Assembly (NCBI GenBank): GCA_013399015.1
Contig: VWZX01006533.1
Location: forward strand, 1-64,000
Length of the DNA stretch: 64,000 nucleotides
DNA from: Galbula dea
Lineage: Eukaryota > Chordata > Aves > Piciformes > Galbulidae
Reading direction: 5' to 3'
The translations under genes were made by a program, and so were the position numbers. The notes below the pieces were generated by a model. That model was given only the letters and a program-made list of their open reading frames with translations. It was not told where the DNA came from and made no database searches. Positions 53,518-64,000 of this stretch are shown here, in pieces. Within the stretch, counting starts at the first letter, position 1, and each line of letters begins with the position of its first letter.

Positions 53518-53786
53518 GATGGTCTCCTCTCCCAAGGCACAAGTGATAGGACAAGAGGAAACAGACTCAGGTTGTGCCAGGAGAGGTTCAGGTTGGTCAT
53601 AAGGACCAATTTCTTCCTGGAAAGAAGGCTGCCCAGGGCAGTGGTGGAGTCACCATCCCTGGAGGGGTCTCAAAGCCCTGGAGATGTGGTGCTGAGGGCC
53701 ATGGGTTAGTGGTGACCTGGCAGTGCTGGTTAGGGGTTGGACTCCATGATCTGAAAGGTCTCTTCCAACCTAAATGATTCCACACT
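53518..53786 (+). mobile_element. CR1 3' end (group A)
   Basis: 'ggcacaagtgataggacaag', 'aggttcaggttggtcataag', 'cccagggcagtggtggagtc', 'gtgacctggcagtgctggtt' and 'ctgaaaggtctcttccaacc'. It shares the 'gagatgtggtgctgagggcc' variant with 63322-63511. Confidence 0.95.
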
Positions 53787-54555
53787 TTGTTGGAGGAACT
53801 GGCTCTAGTGTCAGGACCATGGAGCTGGTGCAGCCATTAGCACATCCAAGCCCCCAGGATGTTATTCTTGGGCTCATGGATAAAGAAATCCTACAAGCAC
53901 CAGCACTGAATGTATTTGATGCTCCCAGTGTGAAGCTGCAGGCTCAGAATACATCAACTCCTGGACAGTTCTGGTGTGGTTTGTAACTCCCTGACCATGT
54001 TCCTCCTAGCTTCTCATGGGTATGTGGTTCTAGAGCCAAAGCTTTCAGCTGCTGTGAAGATGTGAGGTGGTCAATCCTGTCTGCTGGCAGAGGTCCCCTC
54101 CCCTGCCAACACCTGGCAGCAGCCTTCCCATTTCAACTCCCCCTTTCTGCAGGACATAAAGTCCTGTTTAGAGGTTTGCTTCTCATTTGCAGGGGTTCAG
54201 TGGCCTGGATCATGGCAGTATCTTGCTCAAATAAAACATGAAGCTGCTACTACTGTTGTCTTTGGGGACAGCATATGAAAATGATCAATCCTCTTCTGTC
54301 AGGAGGTGAGGAGCTATCACAGTAATCAACTTGATAAAAGAATGCATCCACCACTCCCCAGCCTGAAATAAATCACTGATCTATTGTATTATTGTTGTTA
54401 TTAAGCTGTAAGGTCCAACAAGCACTTTATCACCACTAAGGAGGTGTCCTGCAAGGTTTCTGGCTCCAGTGTACCTTGGAATCTTCTCAAAGTGTTGAAG
54501 AGAGATTAGTGATGGCTGTATGGGCTGAGAGATCTTCTTGGTGCTGATCAATAGC
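53787..54555. other. Non-coding, nothing recognised; AT-rich patch 54360-54420
   Basis: No gene supported. 'gatctattgtattattgttg' at about 54378 lies in an AT-rich patch. Confidence 0.5.
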
Positions 54556-54832
54556 TAGAGTCTGGGGCCAGACTCTGCTCAGTGGTGCCCAGAGACAGCC
54601 TAAGGGGCACTGGGCACAAACTGGAAGCCAGGAGGTTGCAGCTGAGCAGGAGGAGAAGCTTGTTTGGTGTGAGGGTGTTGGAGCCCTGGCCCAGGCTTTG
54701 CAGAGAGGCTGTGGAGTCTCCTTGTGTGGAGAGATTGCAAGCCCAGCTGGAGGTGCCCCTGCTCTAGCAGGGGTTGGACTGGGTGATCCCCAGGGGTCCC
54801 TTCCAGCCCCCACCATGCTGGGATTCTATGAA
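54556..54832 (+). mobile_element. CR1 3' end (group C)
   Basis: 'ccagactctgctcagtggtg', 'gccaggaggttgcagctgag', 'gtttggtgtgagggtgttgg', 'gagattgcaagcccagctgg' and 'catgctgggattctatg'. It has a 22-bp deletion that removes the 'accctgggcaagctgctgtg' block. Confidence 0.95.
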
Positions 54833-55327
54833 AAACTGCTCCTGAAAAACCAGAAGCATAGTTCAATGATTAATTATTTCCTCAGCTACCTTCATCATGC
54901 CATGGCACTTGCAAGGCTTGTTAGTGCAAAGGCCAAGTTTGCTGTTCACCCAGTGAGAAGGGTCTGGCAAGCTAATTAATTTGGAAGCAATGTGTAATGA
55001 CCTGCCTTAGGATGACTGAAAGCATGGGGGAGCAGGGGAAAATCAGTGATCTTCCAGTGTGCTGTCTGACAGCCTGGTCTCACATGTGAAATACTTCACA
55101 TTTATTTCTGGCTCTCCCCAAAAACCCCATAGTTCCTGGCAGTTTCTCTTCCCCCATGTATACAGACAAAGCAGATTTAGAAGTGTCCTAGGTAATGCAC
55201 TCTGATCTGGATCCAGAACCCCCACATCCCAGCATGGTGTCATGGCATGATGAAGGTAGCTGACTCTGTGTGTGAGAGCTGTGATGAAATGGAAAAGAAG
55301 AACCCAAACCCAACAGAACAACAGCTG
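54833..55327. other. Non-coding, nothing recognised
   Basis: Short frames only. Confidence 0.5.
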
Positions 55328-55390
55328 GCAGTGGTGGTTAACAGCTGGACTTGATCTTCAAGTTCTCTTCCAACCAAAACCATTCAGTTA
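55328..55390 (+). mobile_element. CR1 3' terminus, short
   Basis: 'agtggtggttaacagctgga', 'cttgatcttcaagttctctt' and 'ccaaccaaaaccattcag'. Confidence 0.82.
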
Positions 55391-55569
55391 GGTTTGCTCA
55401 GAAATGAGTTTTCACCTTGTTAGAAGCTAGTGGTGAAAGCAAAGGAAATCTATCTGTGATAGAAGGATGCTTTGGAGAGGGAGGATGTGAATGACAAGAT
55501 CTTTGTGGGCTTTGTGTGTTTGGGGTGGAGATGAGTCCTTCTAAACAACTGAATCTGTTGCTTCTTCTA

Positions 55570-55820
55570 CCAATGGGACAAGAGGAAACAGCCTCAGGTT
55601 GTGCCGAGGGAGGCTCAGGTTGGAGATGAGGAACAATTTCTTCCCAGGAAGAGTTGTCAGGCATTGGCCCAGGCTGCCCAGGGCAGTGGTGGAGTCACCA
55701 TCCCTGGAGGGGTTCAGACAACTCCTAGATGTGTCACTTGGTGACATGGTTTAGTGATGATGTTGGGTCAAGGGTTGGACTTGATGATCTTGGAGGCCTT
55801 TTCCAACCTTAATGATTCCC
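55570..55820 (+). mobile_element. CR1 3' end (group A)
   Basis: 'gacaagaggaaacagcctca', 'atgaggaacaatttcttccc', 'cccagggcagtggtggagtc', 'ggttggacttgatgatcttg' and 'ccaaccttaatgattccc'. It shares the 'tgtcacttggtgacatggtt' variant with 31846-32151. Confidence 0.94.
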
Positions 55821-56666
55821 TTCTGGAAGCACAAAGAACAAACAGCTTCTAAGGTTTATTTTATGTTTAGTTAAAGTTTCAGTGTTTAATTTGCTGAGAT
55901 AAAAGCAGGCACTGAAAAGAGACATGGAAAGCAGCAGGAGGACACAGAGGGCACCTCTCATGTTGCAGTGGCTCTTGACTCTGGCAGCCCAGAGCAGCAC
56001 ATGGCTTTATTGCTGTTCCTTCCCAGTCCAGTGTGGGCTTTTAGAGGAGAGCATTTAGATTCCTCTCCTTGGCAGCCTGTGTCTCTCCTTGATATTAGCT
56101 CTGTCATAGCAGCCTTCAAAACTGCTCCTGGAGGATCAAGCTTTTATTTAGGTGATTATGTCTTTTGTAGCAAAGGAGAGGATTAAAATGCCAGATGGTT
56201 TTCCTGGGCCACCTATTGCTCAGTGTCTGCAAAGATGACAGGAAAATTGTCCTCCCTGAGAGAGAGGGGAGTTCTGGTGGTGCATTATGAAATATTCTCC
56301 CTGTAATTATCCAGCCTGCAAATGGTTTTCCCTCTGCTCATGTGGACTCTGATAGCCCTGGTAGGTTAACTGCTGCCTTGTTGTTCTCTCTCAATTGCAA
56401 TCCTAACTGGTTTGGGATCTCTAGCGTTTGGAGATGGAAGTTCTGCACCTAAATTGTTGGGTCTAGTTTTGTTTTTTTGTAGAACAAAAATGGCTGCATC
56501 TCAGATTCAGTCTAATGGCTGTGGTTTGAAAAGCCAAGATGTGGCTTTCTTTGAAAGCCAGAAGTTCTTTATTTCAGGCTTTCCAAAATGAAACATCAGA
56601 TTATCCTGGGATTTGGCTGCAGCTCTCACCTCAGCTTTGTTTGAAGATATTCTGAGCTCAAATCCC
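55821..56666. other. Non-coding, nothing recognised
   Basis: Moderately AT-rich. T-tract at about 56470-56480. No gene. Confidence 0.5.
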
Positions 56667-56961
56667 TGAATCCCAGAGTATTTGGGATTGGAAGGGACCT
56701 CTGGGGATCATCCAGTCCAACCCCCAGGGGCACCCACAGCAGCTTGCCCAGGATCACCTCCAGCTGGGCTTGGAATCTCTCCACACAAGGAGACTCCACA
56801 GCCTCTCTGCAAAGCCTGGGCCAGGGCTCCAACACCCTCACAACAAACAAGCTTCTCCTCCTGCTCAGCTGCAACCTCCTGGCTTCCAGTTTGTGCCCAG
56901 TGCCCCTTGGGCTGTCCCTGGGCACCACTGAGCAGAGTCTGGCCCCAGCCTCTTGTCCCCA
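56667..56961 (-). mobile_element. CR1 3' end (group C)
   Basis: 'ggaagggacctctggggatc', 'ggcacccacagcagcttgcc', 'gatcacctccagctgggctt', 'ctgcaaagcctgggccaggg' and 'gagcagagtctggccccagc'. It has a small deletion of the 'tgctaaagcagg' hairpin. Confidence 0.95.
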
Positions 56962-58039
56962 CCTTTTAGATATTTAAAAGCTTGTTGAGAAACTCCTGGA
57001 AGTTTGGCTTTTTAGCTGTCAGCATTCAGCCTAGAGATCTGACTCTTGGAGTTCTGTTGCTCTATTAAGCTGCTCCACAGGACTTGTTTTAATGCAAAGT
57101 AAGAAAAATGAGCAAGAATTTGGGAAAATGATGAAATTCTTCAACATGCAACCACCATGCTGAGTCATGCAGTTTGATTTAGTTGAGTTATTTAAGTGAT
57201 GTAAAATGATCTGCATCTCAATATGGGGGAAAAGAGGAGCAAATCTCTAGATTGATTTGCTTAATGCTGTGCAGTGTCTAAAGTAAAGGAAAAGACTGAA
57301 AATTGAGGAGGGGAAACAAGGTCAATCTGCTGTGGGCAACTTCAGAGAAGATGCTCTACAGAGCTCTAGGATGACAAGGACTATCTCAGACTGCAGCAGA
57401 GTAGGAGGAGATGGTGAGCAGAGTAGCTCTGAAGCTGATGGAGATGGGACACTTCACCCTCTGCCTCTTGAAGTTGCAGAGGATTTCTGTTTCCCTTTGG
57501 ATCAAGCTGATAATGAGGGTATGGCTCCAGCCACATTGTCTTGGAGACAATGCAGGTGGAACTATATTAAAAGGGGGAAAAGCTGACTGTCTGCTGGTGT
57601 TGAGAAAATAATACTGTGTTCCCTGAGAAATGTCATCTGGCAACACTTGGAAATGAAAGGCTTGTGATCTGATGTCAGATCAACTGATGTTAGTTATTAC
57701 CAGGGTCTGTCTTCAAATCTCTTTCATTAGGGGGTTAGCAGAATGTCCTCCTTGACTGAAATTAAGCCAGCAGAGAGGGGTGGGTAGAGCTTGCATGGCT
57801 GCAGCTCCTGACTGTGCTCCCCTCAAGTGTGTGTGGGGGAAATAGGAAAGAAAGGGAAGAGGGTGGGGAGGATGTAGCTGTGGGCAGGGACATGGAAGCA
57901 CATCTGCCACTGTGGCTGCTGATGCCACCCTTCCAAGGAAGGATGTCCTGGCTTGGGTTCTGCAAGGGATGAGAGCTCTGTGTTGTGTAGGAGATGGAGG
58001 CACCTTGTGCACAGCTTGGCCTCTCACACAACCCCAGCA
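56962..58039. other. Non-coding, nothing recognised
   Basis: Frames at 57332-57586 and 57713-58027 have no recognisable domain. Confidence 0.5.
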
Positions 58040-58126
58040 AGGAAGGGCTTGGAAGGGACCTCTAGAGGTCTAGTCCAATCCCCCTGCTAAAGCAGGGTCT
58101 GTAAGACAAGCCCATCTCATGAATTC
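58040..58126 (-). mobile_element. CR1 3' end, older
   Basis: 'ggcttggaagggacctctag', 'aggtctagtccaatccccct' and 'gctaaagcagggtctgtaag'. Degraded group C-like or classic CR1. Confidence 0.85.
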
Positions 58127-58737
58127 CCAGCCACTCTCACAGCTGAGGCTTCCCTTGAAGACCAGGAGATGCTGTCCACTTGTCCTTCAGCTGGTTGAGA
58201 CCCTGGCTGGATAACCATGCTGTGGTGCTCAGCTTAGTGCTTAGGCTGGGAAAGAAACCATTCTGGCATCTGAGGTGCTGCTGATGTGAATGACTAATTT
58301 TCCTAGAAAGGTTTGAGTGGGCTGAGGATAATTCTGTCTAATAATTAGTATTTGAGAGTTGTCTCCATGTTTCACAGCTCTCCTGAATTGGCTGTAATCC
58401 ATCACTCTAATTGCCTTTTCGTGGTCACTTGGATTTATAGGCTTGTCTCTGTCATACTTCAAGGCTTCTAGGTACAGCCTTTCTTCTCTACATTAGGAGT
58501 TTATATTTTTTTTTGGGGGGNNNNNNNNNNNNNNNNNNNNNNNNNNNNNNNNNNGGGGTTTGAAAGGTCACCATGTCCCTTTCCCCAAAGGTCACCAGTT
58601 TTTATCAGTTACAGAGCATTAGACTAGAAACATGAGGCACTTTTCCTACATTTCAATGGTCTGTTCATCCTGGTACATGGAGCTCAGCTAGGATTAAGGT
58701 GAAGAGCTGCTGTGGCTGGCCAGAAGCTGATCCTCTA
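58127..58737. other. Non-coding with assembly gap
   Basis: Contains the N run at 58521-58554 and an AT-rich patch near 58300-58350 ('gtctaataattagtatttga'). No gene. Confidence 0.5.
58521..58554. other. Assembly gap (34 N)
   Basis: The gap is bounded by a T-run then G6 on the left and G4 on the right, so it most likely sits in a G homopolymer or GC-rich simple repeat that was hard to sequence. Confidence 0.97.
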
Positions 58738-58829
58738 ACAGAATCATTAAGGTTGGATGAGTCTAAGATCATCAAGTCCAAGTCTCAGTCTATCACCACC
58801 ATGCCACTAAACCATGGCCCTAAGCACAG
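58738..58829 (-). mobile_element. CR1 3' terminus (group A), first of two
   Basis: 'agaatcattaaggttggatg', 'aagatcatcaagtccaagtc' and 'accaccatgccactaaacca'. Confidence 0.88.
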
Positions 58830-58892
58830 ATTCATGGAGGTTGGAAGAGACCCAAAGATCATCAAGTCCAACCATCAACCTGATACCACAAG
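58830..58892 (-). mobile_element. CR1 3' terminus (group A), second of two
   Basis: 'cacagattcatggaggttgg', 'aagagacccaaagatcatca' and 'agtccaaccatcaacctgat', in direct orientation with the previous terminus. Confidence 0.87.
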
Positions 58893-59390
58893 TACCACAT
58901 TTAAATGCTACAAAACATCTCTTTGGCTGCTGTAGAGCTGCTGCAGTTTGGCTCCAGCCATGTGTTTTCTAAGGGGGGCACCAAAAAGCATTTGAGTGAT
59001 CATAGCATGGATTTAAAGAGGAAGAGGAGGGAAGATTTGCAGCATGGCTCATTGCTTTGCTCTGTCTGAAATTGCACTGCTGGAGAAGATCTCCAAGAGA
59101 AGTGGCTGAGCAGCTCCAGGCCTCACATGGACTTTCTTGAAGGGATTTAGTGCTGGCTTATAAATGTTGGCTTCTCTTGCCCACTGTAGTGGTAAGAGCC
59201 ACCCAGATGTGAATGAATTCAACCATTGCAGAGGGGGATTGAGTTGGGGAGAGAACAATGAAAAAAACTTAGGAGCTTGTCACTGAGCAGCAGCACTTGG
59301 CCTCTTAGAATGGAGCATGGTGGGTGAGGACAAGTTTAAACTATTGCTGCAGATGCAGTAGAAGCACCCTTGGCCTTGTGGGGAAAGCCC
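58893..59390. other. Non-coding, nothing recognised
   Basis: No gene or repeat supported. Confidence 0.5.
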
Positions 59391-59784
59391 TGAAAGGCTG
59401 AGAGCCCTGGGGCTGCTGAGCCTGGAGAAGAGCAGCCCCACAGGGGAGCTGCTCAAGGCTCAGCAAGAGCTCAAGGACAGAAGGCAAGAGGCTGGGGCCA
59501 GACTCTGCTCAGTGGTGCCCAGAGACAGCCCAAGGGACACTGGGCACCAACTGGAAGCCAGGAGGTTGCAGCTGAGCAGGAGGAGAAGCTTGTTTGTTGT
59601 GAGGGTGCTGGAGCCCTGGCCCAGGCTGCCCAGAGAGGCTGTGGAGTCTCCTTGTGTGGAGAGATTGCAAGCCCAGCTGGAGGTGACCCTGGGCAAGCTG
59701 CTGTGGGTGATCCTGCTTTAGCAGGGGTTGGACTGGGTGATCCCCAGAGCTCCCTTCCACCCCCTGCCATGCTGGGATCATGGG
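59391..59784 (+). mobile_element. CR1 (group C), about 390 bp
   Basis: 'ggctgagagccctggggctg', 'cagcaagagctcaaggacag', 'gtgaggg' with 'tgctggagccctggcccagg', 'gaccctgggcaagctgctgt' and 'ccctgccatgctgggatcat'. Intact 3' side. Confidence 0.95.
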
Positions 59785-59825
59785 ATAAACTAACAGTGCT
59801 GACAGCAGAGCAATCCTCCTGTACT

Positions 59826-59932
59826 ATCATAGAATGGTTTGGGTGGGCAGGGACCTTAAAGATTATCTAGCTGCAACCCCCCTTCCATGGGCAAGGAGAC
59901 CACCCACTAGATCAGGTTGTCCAACCTTGTTG
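59826..59932 (-). mobile_element. CR1 3' end (group D, older)
   Basis: 'catagaatggtttgggtggg', 'accttaaagattatctagct' and 'ccacccactagatcaggttg'. About 40 bp from the plus-strand group C copy, 3' ends facing each other. Confidence 0.92.
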
Positions 59933-61487
59933 TATTTCTCTTGGCTTTTGTCTAATGGGTGTGAGCTTCAAGATCACTGGAGCCTTACATTTTACTGCTT
60001 GCTGTCTTAGGGTTTTTTTCTTTTTTGCTGGGGGTTTGTTTGATTTTGGTTCTGTTCTTATTTTAACTGTAATCCTACTTCACTAGCCACACCAAGAATT
60101 AGCTTCTCAGCCTGTGCTGACTTAATGTGCAACTCATTTATTTTCTGTCTACAGTAGAGGCACGAGTGCAATCAATAGTACAAGTGTAGCCTGGTTCAAA
60201 TGTATTGCTGTCAGAAGAGCAAGGAAGACTAAACCTCATAAATGTTTAATATTTCACTGTAAATGTTTAAATAATGGATGATTATGGGAAAGGCTACACT
60301 GTAAAATTGCTTTTCCATGTACCTGAGTTTAGTAGAGATGTTTCTTGTCTGTACACAATTGGGAGAGGTAAAACTAAACAATCTCAAGGAGCTCATTGTA
60401 GTCTCAATTCAGAATTTCAGCTGTCAAAAGATTCCCTAAAATCCTTTTCACTGATGTGTTTTAGGTTGAGGGTTTTTGACATTTTAAAGCAAAACTCTTC
60501 CTGCTTTTCAGTTAACCTCATTTTTCATTTCAAGAGTGTTAATCCCTGGGTAGATGATTACACACATAGGACTATTTAGGGACAGCTGATCCCTGCTGTC
60601 CTCCATGGTGTCTGTCTCTTGGAATGCCTAAGGTGATGAGAGAAAGGTGGTTGACTGAAAACTCTTCCCTAGGACTATCAGGGAGGTTTGGTTTGCAGGA
60701 TGACAAGCTATGAGGCTGGGAGAGCTTCACTGCCAGTTAAGGACAAGGAAAAACTGAATTTCCACTTTCTGCCTCTGCCATCAGCTGAGCTGTGGCCTCT
60801 CCTGGCAGTGGAAGCAGCAGGAGTGAGCATCCTCTGAGGCAGCTGTTGGTGTGACTCAGACCTTCCTGAGGTGCTCAAGTGACAGTCAAACCTATCATGA
60901 AGGGGAATCACATTGTCCCAAGGTGGCTCTTCCAGCATTTTACTACCTTTTAGTTAGAAAGTTCTTGCAGTTACTCCCTCTAAATCTTGTATGAATCTTT
61001 TCCCAATTACTTCTAATCTGCAGGCCAGGGACCATGGAGAAGAGCTGCTGACCCTCCTCCTAACCAGGGTGATTTACATGTCAGGAGTCTATTTCCCTTC
61101 AGTGTTTTCCTCTGTTGCTTTTCCACTCTTGCCTCAGAAGTTACATTCTGTAAATGTTTCCTTTTCCTCTGCTTGACACTTTCTAATGAGCTCAGACTTT
61201 GTCTAATGACTGGACCATGTGCTCTAGACCTGCACAAAACTGAGTCCTTGCCTCCAGGGTTTGCTTTCCAGCAGCCCCATTATCAAAGTTTGCTGGGATA
61301 TTTCCTTCTTTCTGATCTCTCCCCACACTTTGGCACTGTGGCCAGCTAAAGGTTCTCAATCTCATTTCTCTTCTATATTTTAGTTTTGCTCAACTCTAGA
61401 GCTTCTGTACTTGTAGAATTCCACCCAGTCACTATTTCCTTCTCTCAACTCTCAATGCAACTGAGGTTTTGTCCCTGATCTCCAAAG
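59933..61487. other. Non-coding, AT-rich 59935-60600
   Basis: T-tracts ('ggtttttttcttttttgctg') and AT-rich sequence including a 101-codon plus-strand frame (60274-60579, starts M-D-D-Y-G-K-G-Y) with no recognisable relative. No splice or promoter context for it. Confidence 0.45.
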
Positions 61488-61786
61488 GTGGAGCCCCAGA
61501 GGGGAGCTGATCAAGGCTCAGAAAGAGCTAAAGGGTCTCAAGGGTCAAGAGGCTGGGGCCAGACTCTGCTCAGTGGTGCCCAGGGACAGCCCAAAGGGCA
61601 CTGGGCACAATCTGGAAGGCAGGAGGTTGCAGCTGAGCAGGAGGAGAAGCTTGTTTGGTGTGAGGGTGTTGGAGCCCTGGCCCAGGCTGCCCAGAGAGAC
61701 TGTAGAGTCTCCTTATGCGGAGAGATTGCAAGCCCAGCTGGAGGTGACCCTGGGCAAGCTGCTGTGGGTGCCCCTGCTTTTAGCAT
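61488..61786 (+). mobile_element. CR1 (group C), end disrupted
   Basis: 'gagctgatcaaggctcagaa', 'ggccagactctgctcagtgg', 'gtttggtgtgagggtgttgg' and 'aggtgaccctgggcaagctg', ending at 'gtgcccctgctttta' where the terminal 80 bp should follow. Confidence 0.95.
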
Positions 61787-61960
61787 GGAGAAATGGGCTG
61801 CCAGGAACCCCCTGAGGTTCAGCAGAGGTAAATGAGAAGTCCTGGGGAGGCATAACCCACCCCTGCACCAGGGCAGACTGGAGTCTGGCCAGCTGGAAGG
61901 CAGCTCTGCAGAGAAGGACCCCAGAGTCCTGCTGGGTGAGTTCTCAGAGTTGCACCCTGG
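61787..61960 (+). mobile_element. CR1 reverse-transcriptase ORF remnant, joined to group C end
   Basis: 'aaccccctgaggttcagcag', 'gcagactggagtctggccag' and 'ggaccccagagtcctgctgg' correspond to the end of CR1 ORF2. It comes after a 3' region, so it belongs to a different insertion. Confidence 0.75.
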
Positions 61961-62154
61961 TGGGATGAGATGCAGGAGGCATAAGTTTCAAGAAGGGAAG
62001 TGCTAATTAGCTATTAGGAGACTAAAATCTGCCACAGCACTGGAGAAGCTCAGGAGAGGCTCACAGATAACATTTGATCTCCAGCCTCAGAGATCAAACC
62101 TGAACTGGTCAAAGGCCTGAGCAACCTGAGCTGATTTTGAAGTCAGATCCAACT

Positions 62155-62237
62155 TCAAAGGTGGCCTTGCTTTGAGTGAGAGCTGAACCAGAGACCTCTG
62201 TAGGTCTCTTCTGACCTGAATGCCTTGATGCTGTGAG
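62155..62237 (+). mobile_element. CR1 3' terminus, ancient
   Basis: 'gccttgctttgagtgagagc', 'cagagacctctgtaggtctc' and 'ttctgacctgaatgccttga', a diverged classic avian CR1 end. Confidence 0.7.
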
Positions 62238-63321
62238 GTGTCCATGCTAGAGGGCTTAGAGCCACATGTGCTGATTCAGCTTCACTGCAAGGTGGTTGGA
62301 TGTTTCCTTCCAGTAAATGCATCCTTCCTAAACAGCAGAGACTCAGATACACTTGCATCTGCTTTAGCATCTCTTCTCCTACCCTCTTGGGAGCATCTAA
62401 GGGAGATACTTCTCCAGCTGTGAGATCTATTGACTTGGTTTCTCAGTGCTGACTTGGTGCAGAAGCTGCTGCTGATGTGGAGAGGTTCATCCTACTTGAG
62501 TTTCCAGACCCTGTGCAGAAGAGCAGTAGAGCTGAGGGTGCTGCTGGAGCTGAAGACACTGTGCTTGCTGTTTGTTGGCACAACTGGTGAGGCTGGTTGC
62601 TGCACCTTTTCTGTTGTCACCTGAACAGCTGCAAGGTGACCAGTAACAGTGTAGGAGTTGTCCATGAAGAGTAAGGCTGGGAAGGGAAGATGCTGCCCAG
62701 CAGCACCTTACTGAGGTAGTGATGAAAGTGTTACCAAGGAATTTTCTACTTAGATCACCTCCATGGGACAGCTTTTGGGTTCTTTGTTGCCAGAGTCTTT
62801 TCTTCTGGCAGCTGTGAAGGGCTCTGGGTGCCTGAGGTGGTCATGAGAAAGGGTCAAGGCAGTCAGGTCTGAGGAGCCATGGTTTTGGGAAAAGGTACCT
62901 TCCTTGAGGAAGGAGATGTAGCAGTGCTAGCAGGAGATGTAGCTTGATGTATCACAGCTCAAGGAGTTGCCCATGTGGGGCCAGAGCTGATGGAAGAGGT
63001 CTTAGGATGGTTGGAAGGAAAACAATAAGAGAAAGAAATCACCCTGACAGCCAAACCTGGAGTTGCCCTCACCTCAGCCCCCCAAGAGGTGTCTGACAGC
63101 AGAAGGGTTTCCCAGAGCTGTGGCCATGGTGGGGTGGGGAGGATGGGCAATGTGGCACTGTGTGGGCTCTACCTGAGGAGAGAGACTCAGTTTTACCCAT
63201 TGACATGTTTGGTTGGGTCAGGTCCTTCATGATGTGGTCCAGGCTTTAGAGAGTAAGGTGATTCTCCTAGTTTCTAGATCATCTAGGTACAGAAGCTGAG
63301 CTACGCTTCAGGGACTTCACT
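62238..63321. other. Non-coding, nothing recognised
   Basis: No gene or repeat supported. Confidence 0.5.
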
Positions 63322-63511
63322 GGAAGGTTTGTCCAGGCCTGGCCCAGGCTGCCCAGGGCAATGGTGGAGTCACCATCCCTGGAGGGGTTTCAGAGCCCTG
63401 GAGATGTGGTGCTGAGGGCCATGGGTTAGTGGTGACCTGGCAGTGCTGGGTAATGGTTGGACCCCATGATCTGAAAGATCCTTTCTGACCTAAATGGTTC
63501 TAGGATTCTAT
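63322..63511 (+). mobile_element. CR1 3' end (group A)
   Basis: 'ggtttgtccaggcctggccc', 'cccagggcaatggtggagtc', 'gtgacctggcagtgctgggt' and terminus 'ggttctaggattctatga'. Confidence 0.95.
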
Positions 63512-64000
63512 GACTGCAGACCCAAGTGCAGATGCCTTCCTTTCACAGGGGGAAGGACACCTGGACTTCCACACTTCCTCAGGAAAGCATCTGTTAAGTG
63601 TGGAGTATTTCAGCCCTGGGCTCCAGCACCTCCACCCTGCTGAAGCCTCAATGTCCTCCAGCCTTTGTCAGAGCATGCTGAAGGCTCTTCTGCTGCAGTC
63701 TTCCTGGGCAGTCACTTAGTGATGGAGCTGATGCTTTATGCAGTTAAGTTCTTGAGAGCCTGGCTGAGCATCATTTCAAAGCAGCAGCAGAACCTCCCTG
63801 CTTATGCAGGCAGCAGAACCATCTCCCCAGGTCACTTGTCTAACCCAACAGGGAGCTTGAGGATTTTCAGGGCTTCAGAGCCTACTTCTAAATCCATTGC
63901 ACAGCCAGTGGAGTCTTTGCCTTGCCTTTGTTTGACTGCAAATGATACATGGCTGGAATTGTCTTTAATTTCATTGATTGTTTTGGGCCTTATGTGTTCT
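63512..64000. other. Non-coding, nothing recognised
   Basis: Last segment of the window; a 69-codon frame at 63510-63719 has no recognisable product. Confidence 0.5.

Overview
The window looks like nuclear DNA from a bird, and I see no intact, recognisable conserved protein-coding gene in it. The strongest evidence is repeat content. About 55-60 fragments of the CR1 LINE (the dominant avian/reptilian retrotransposon) cover very roughly a fifth of the 64 kb by my eye count. Many end in the CR1 3' tail of the form ATTCTRTGATTCT. Most birds carry far less CR1. A density near 20% is known from woodpeckers and relatives (Piciformes), so a piciform or another CR1-rich bird is a reasonable inference but not proven. 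No CpG island, operon, bacterial gene, CRISPR array, rRNA or tRNA gene was recognised.

I sorted the CR1 copies by eye into my own working groups. Group A has a 3' end with 'aggaacaatttcttcctgg', 'cccagggcagtggtggagt' and 'tggcagtgctgggt'. Group B has 'agagaggtgggagatgtccc' and 'gctgcagggg(t)ttggactag'. Group C has 'ctgtggagtctccttgtgtg' and 'cccctgctttagcaggggtt'. Group D is an older form with 'ccacccactagatcaggtt'. A few pieces keep the end of the reverse-transcriptase ORF. Fragments are dense, often abut in opposite orientation, and an unusual number lack their 3' end.

Layout. 1-28 kb: non-coding DNA with CR1 fragments on both strands. It includes a CR1 whose 3' terminus has become a tandem repeat (7.48-7.70 kb) and a head-to-head CR1 pair with 57-nt identical arms (13.26-13.44 kb). 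28.3-30.0 kb: the only place where promoter, splice-site and coding signals line up. A TATATAAG box, a short first exon with a GTAAGT donor, a short second exon and a last exon would together encode a 64-residue single-pass membrane protein; this is a prediction. 34-46 kb: four copies of a roughly 756-bp LTR-like repeat, one of them (45551-46306) with TG...CA ends and a 5-bp target-site duplication, as expected for a solo LTR. 46.8-47.4 kb: an AT-rich minisatellite with a period near 53 bp and one inverted unit. 48-64 kb: further non-coding DNA with mainly plus-strand CR1 copies, a (GT)n tract, an A/C-rich strand-asymmetric tract and one 34-N assembly gap (58521-58554).

AT-rich islands rich in TAATTA-type motifs recur between the repeats, for example at 13.9, 27.05-27.33, 33.2-33.4, 39.6-40.1 and 43.5-43.8 kb. 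They could be conserved non-coding elements of a gene-poor region, which only cross-species alignment can settle. Repeat boundaries are by-eye and usually good to about 10-20 bp.
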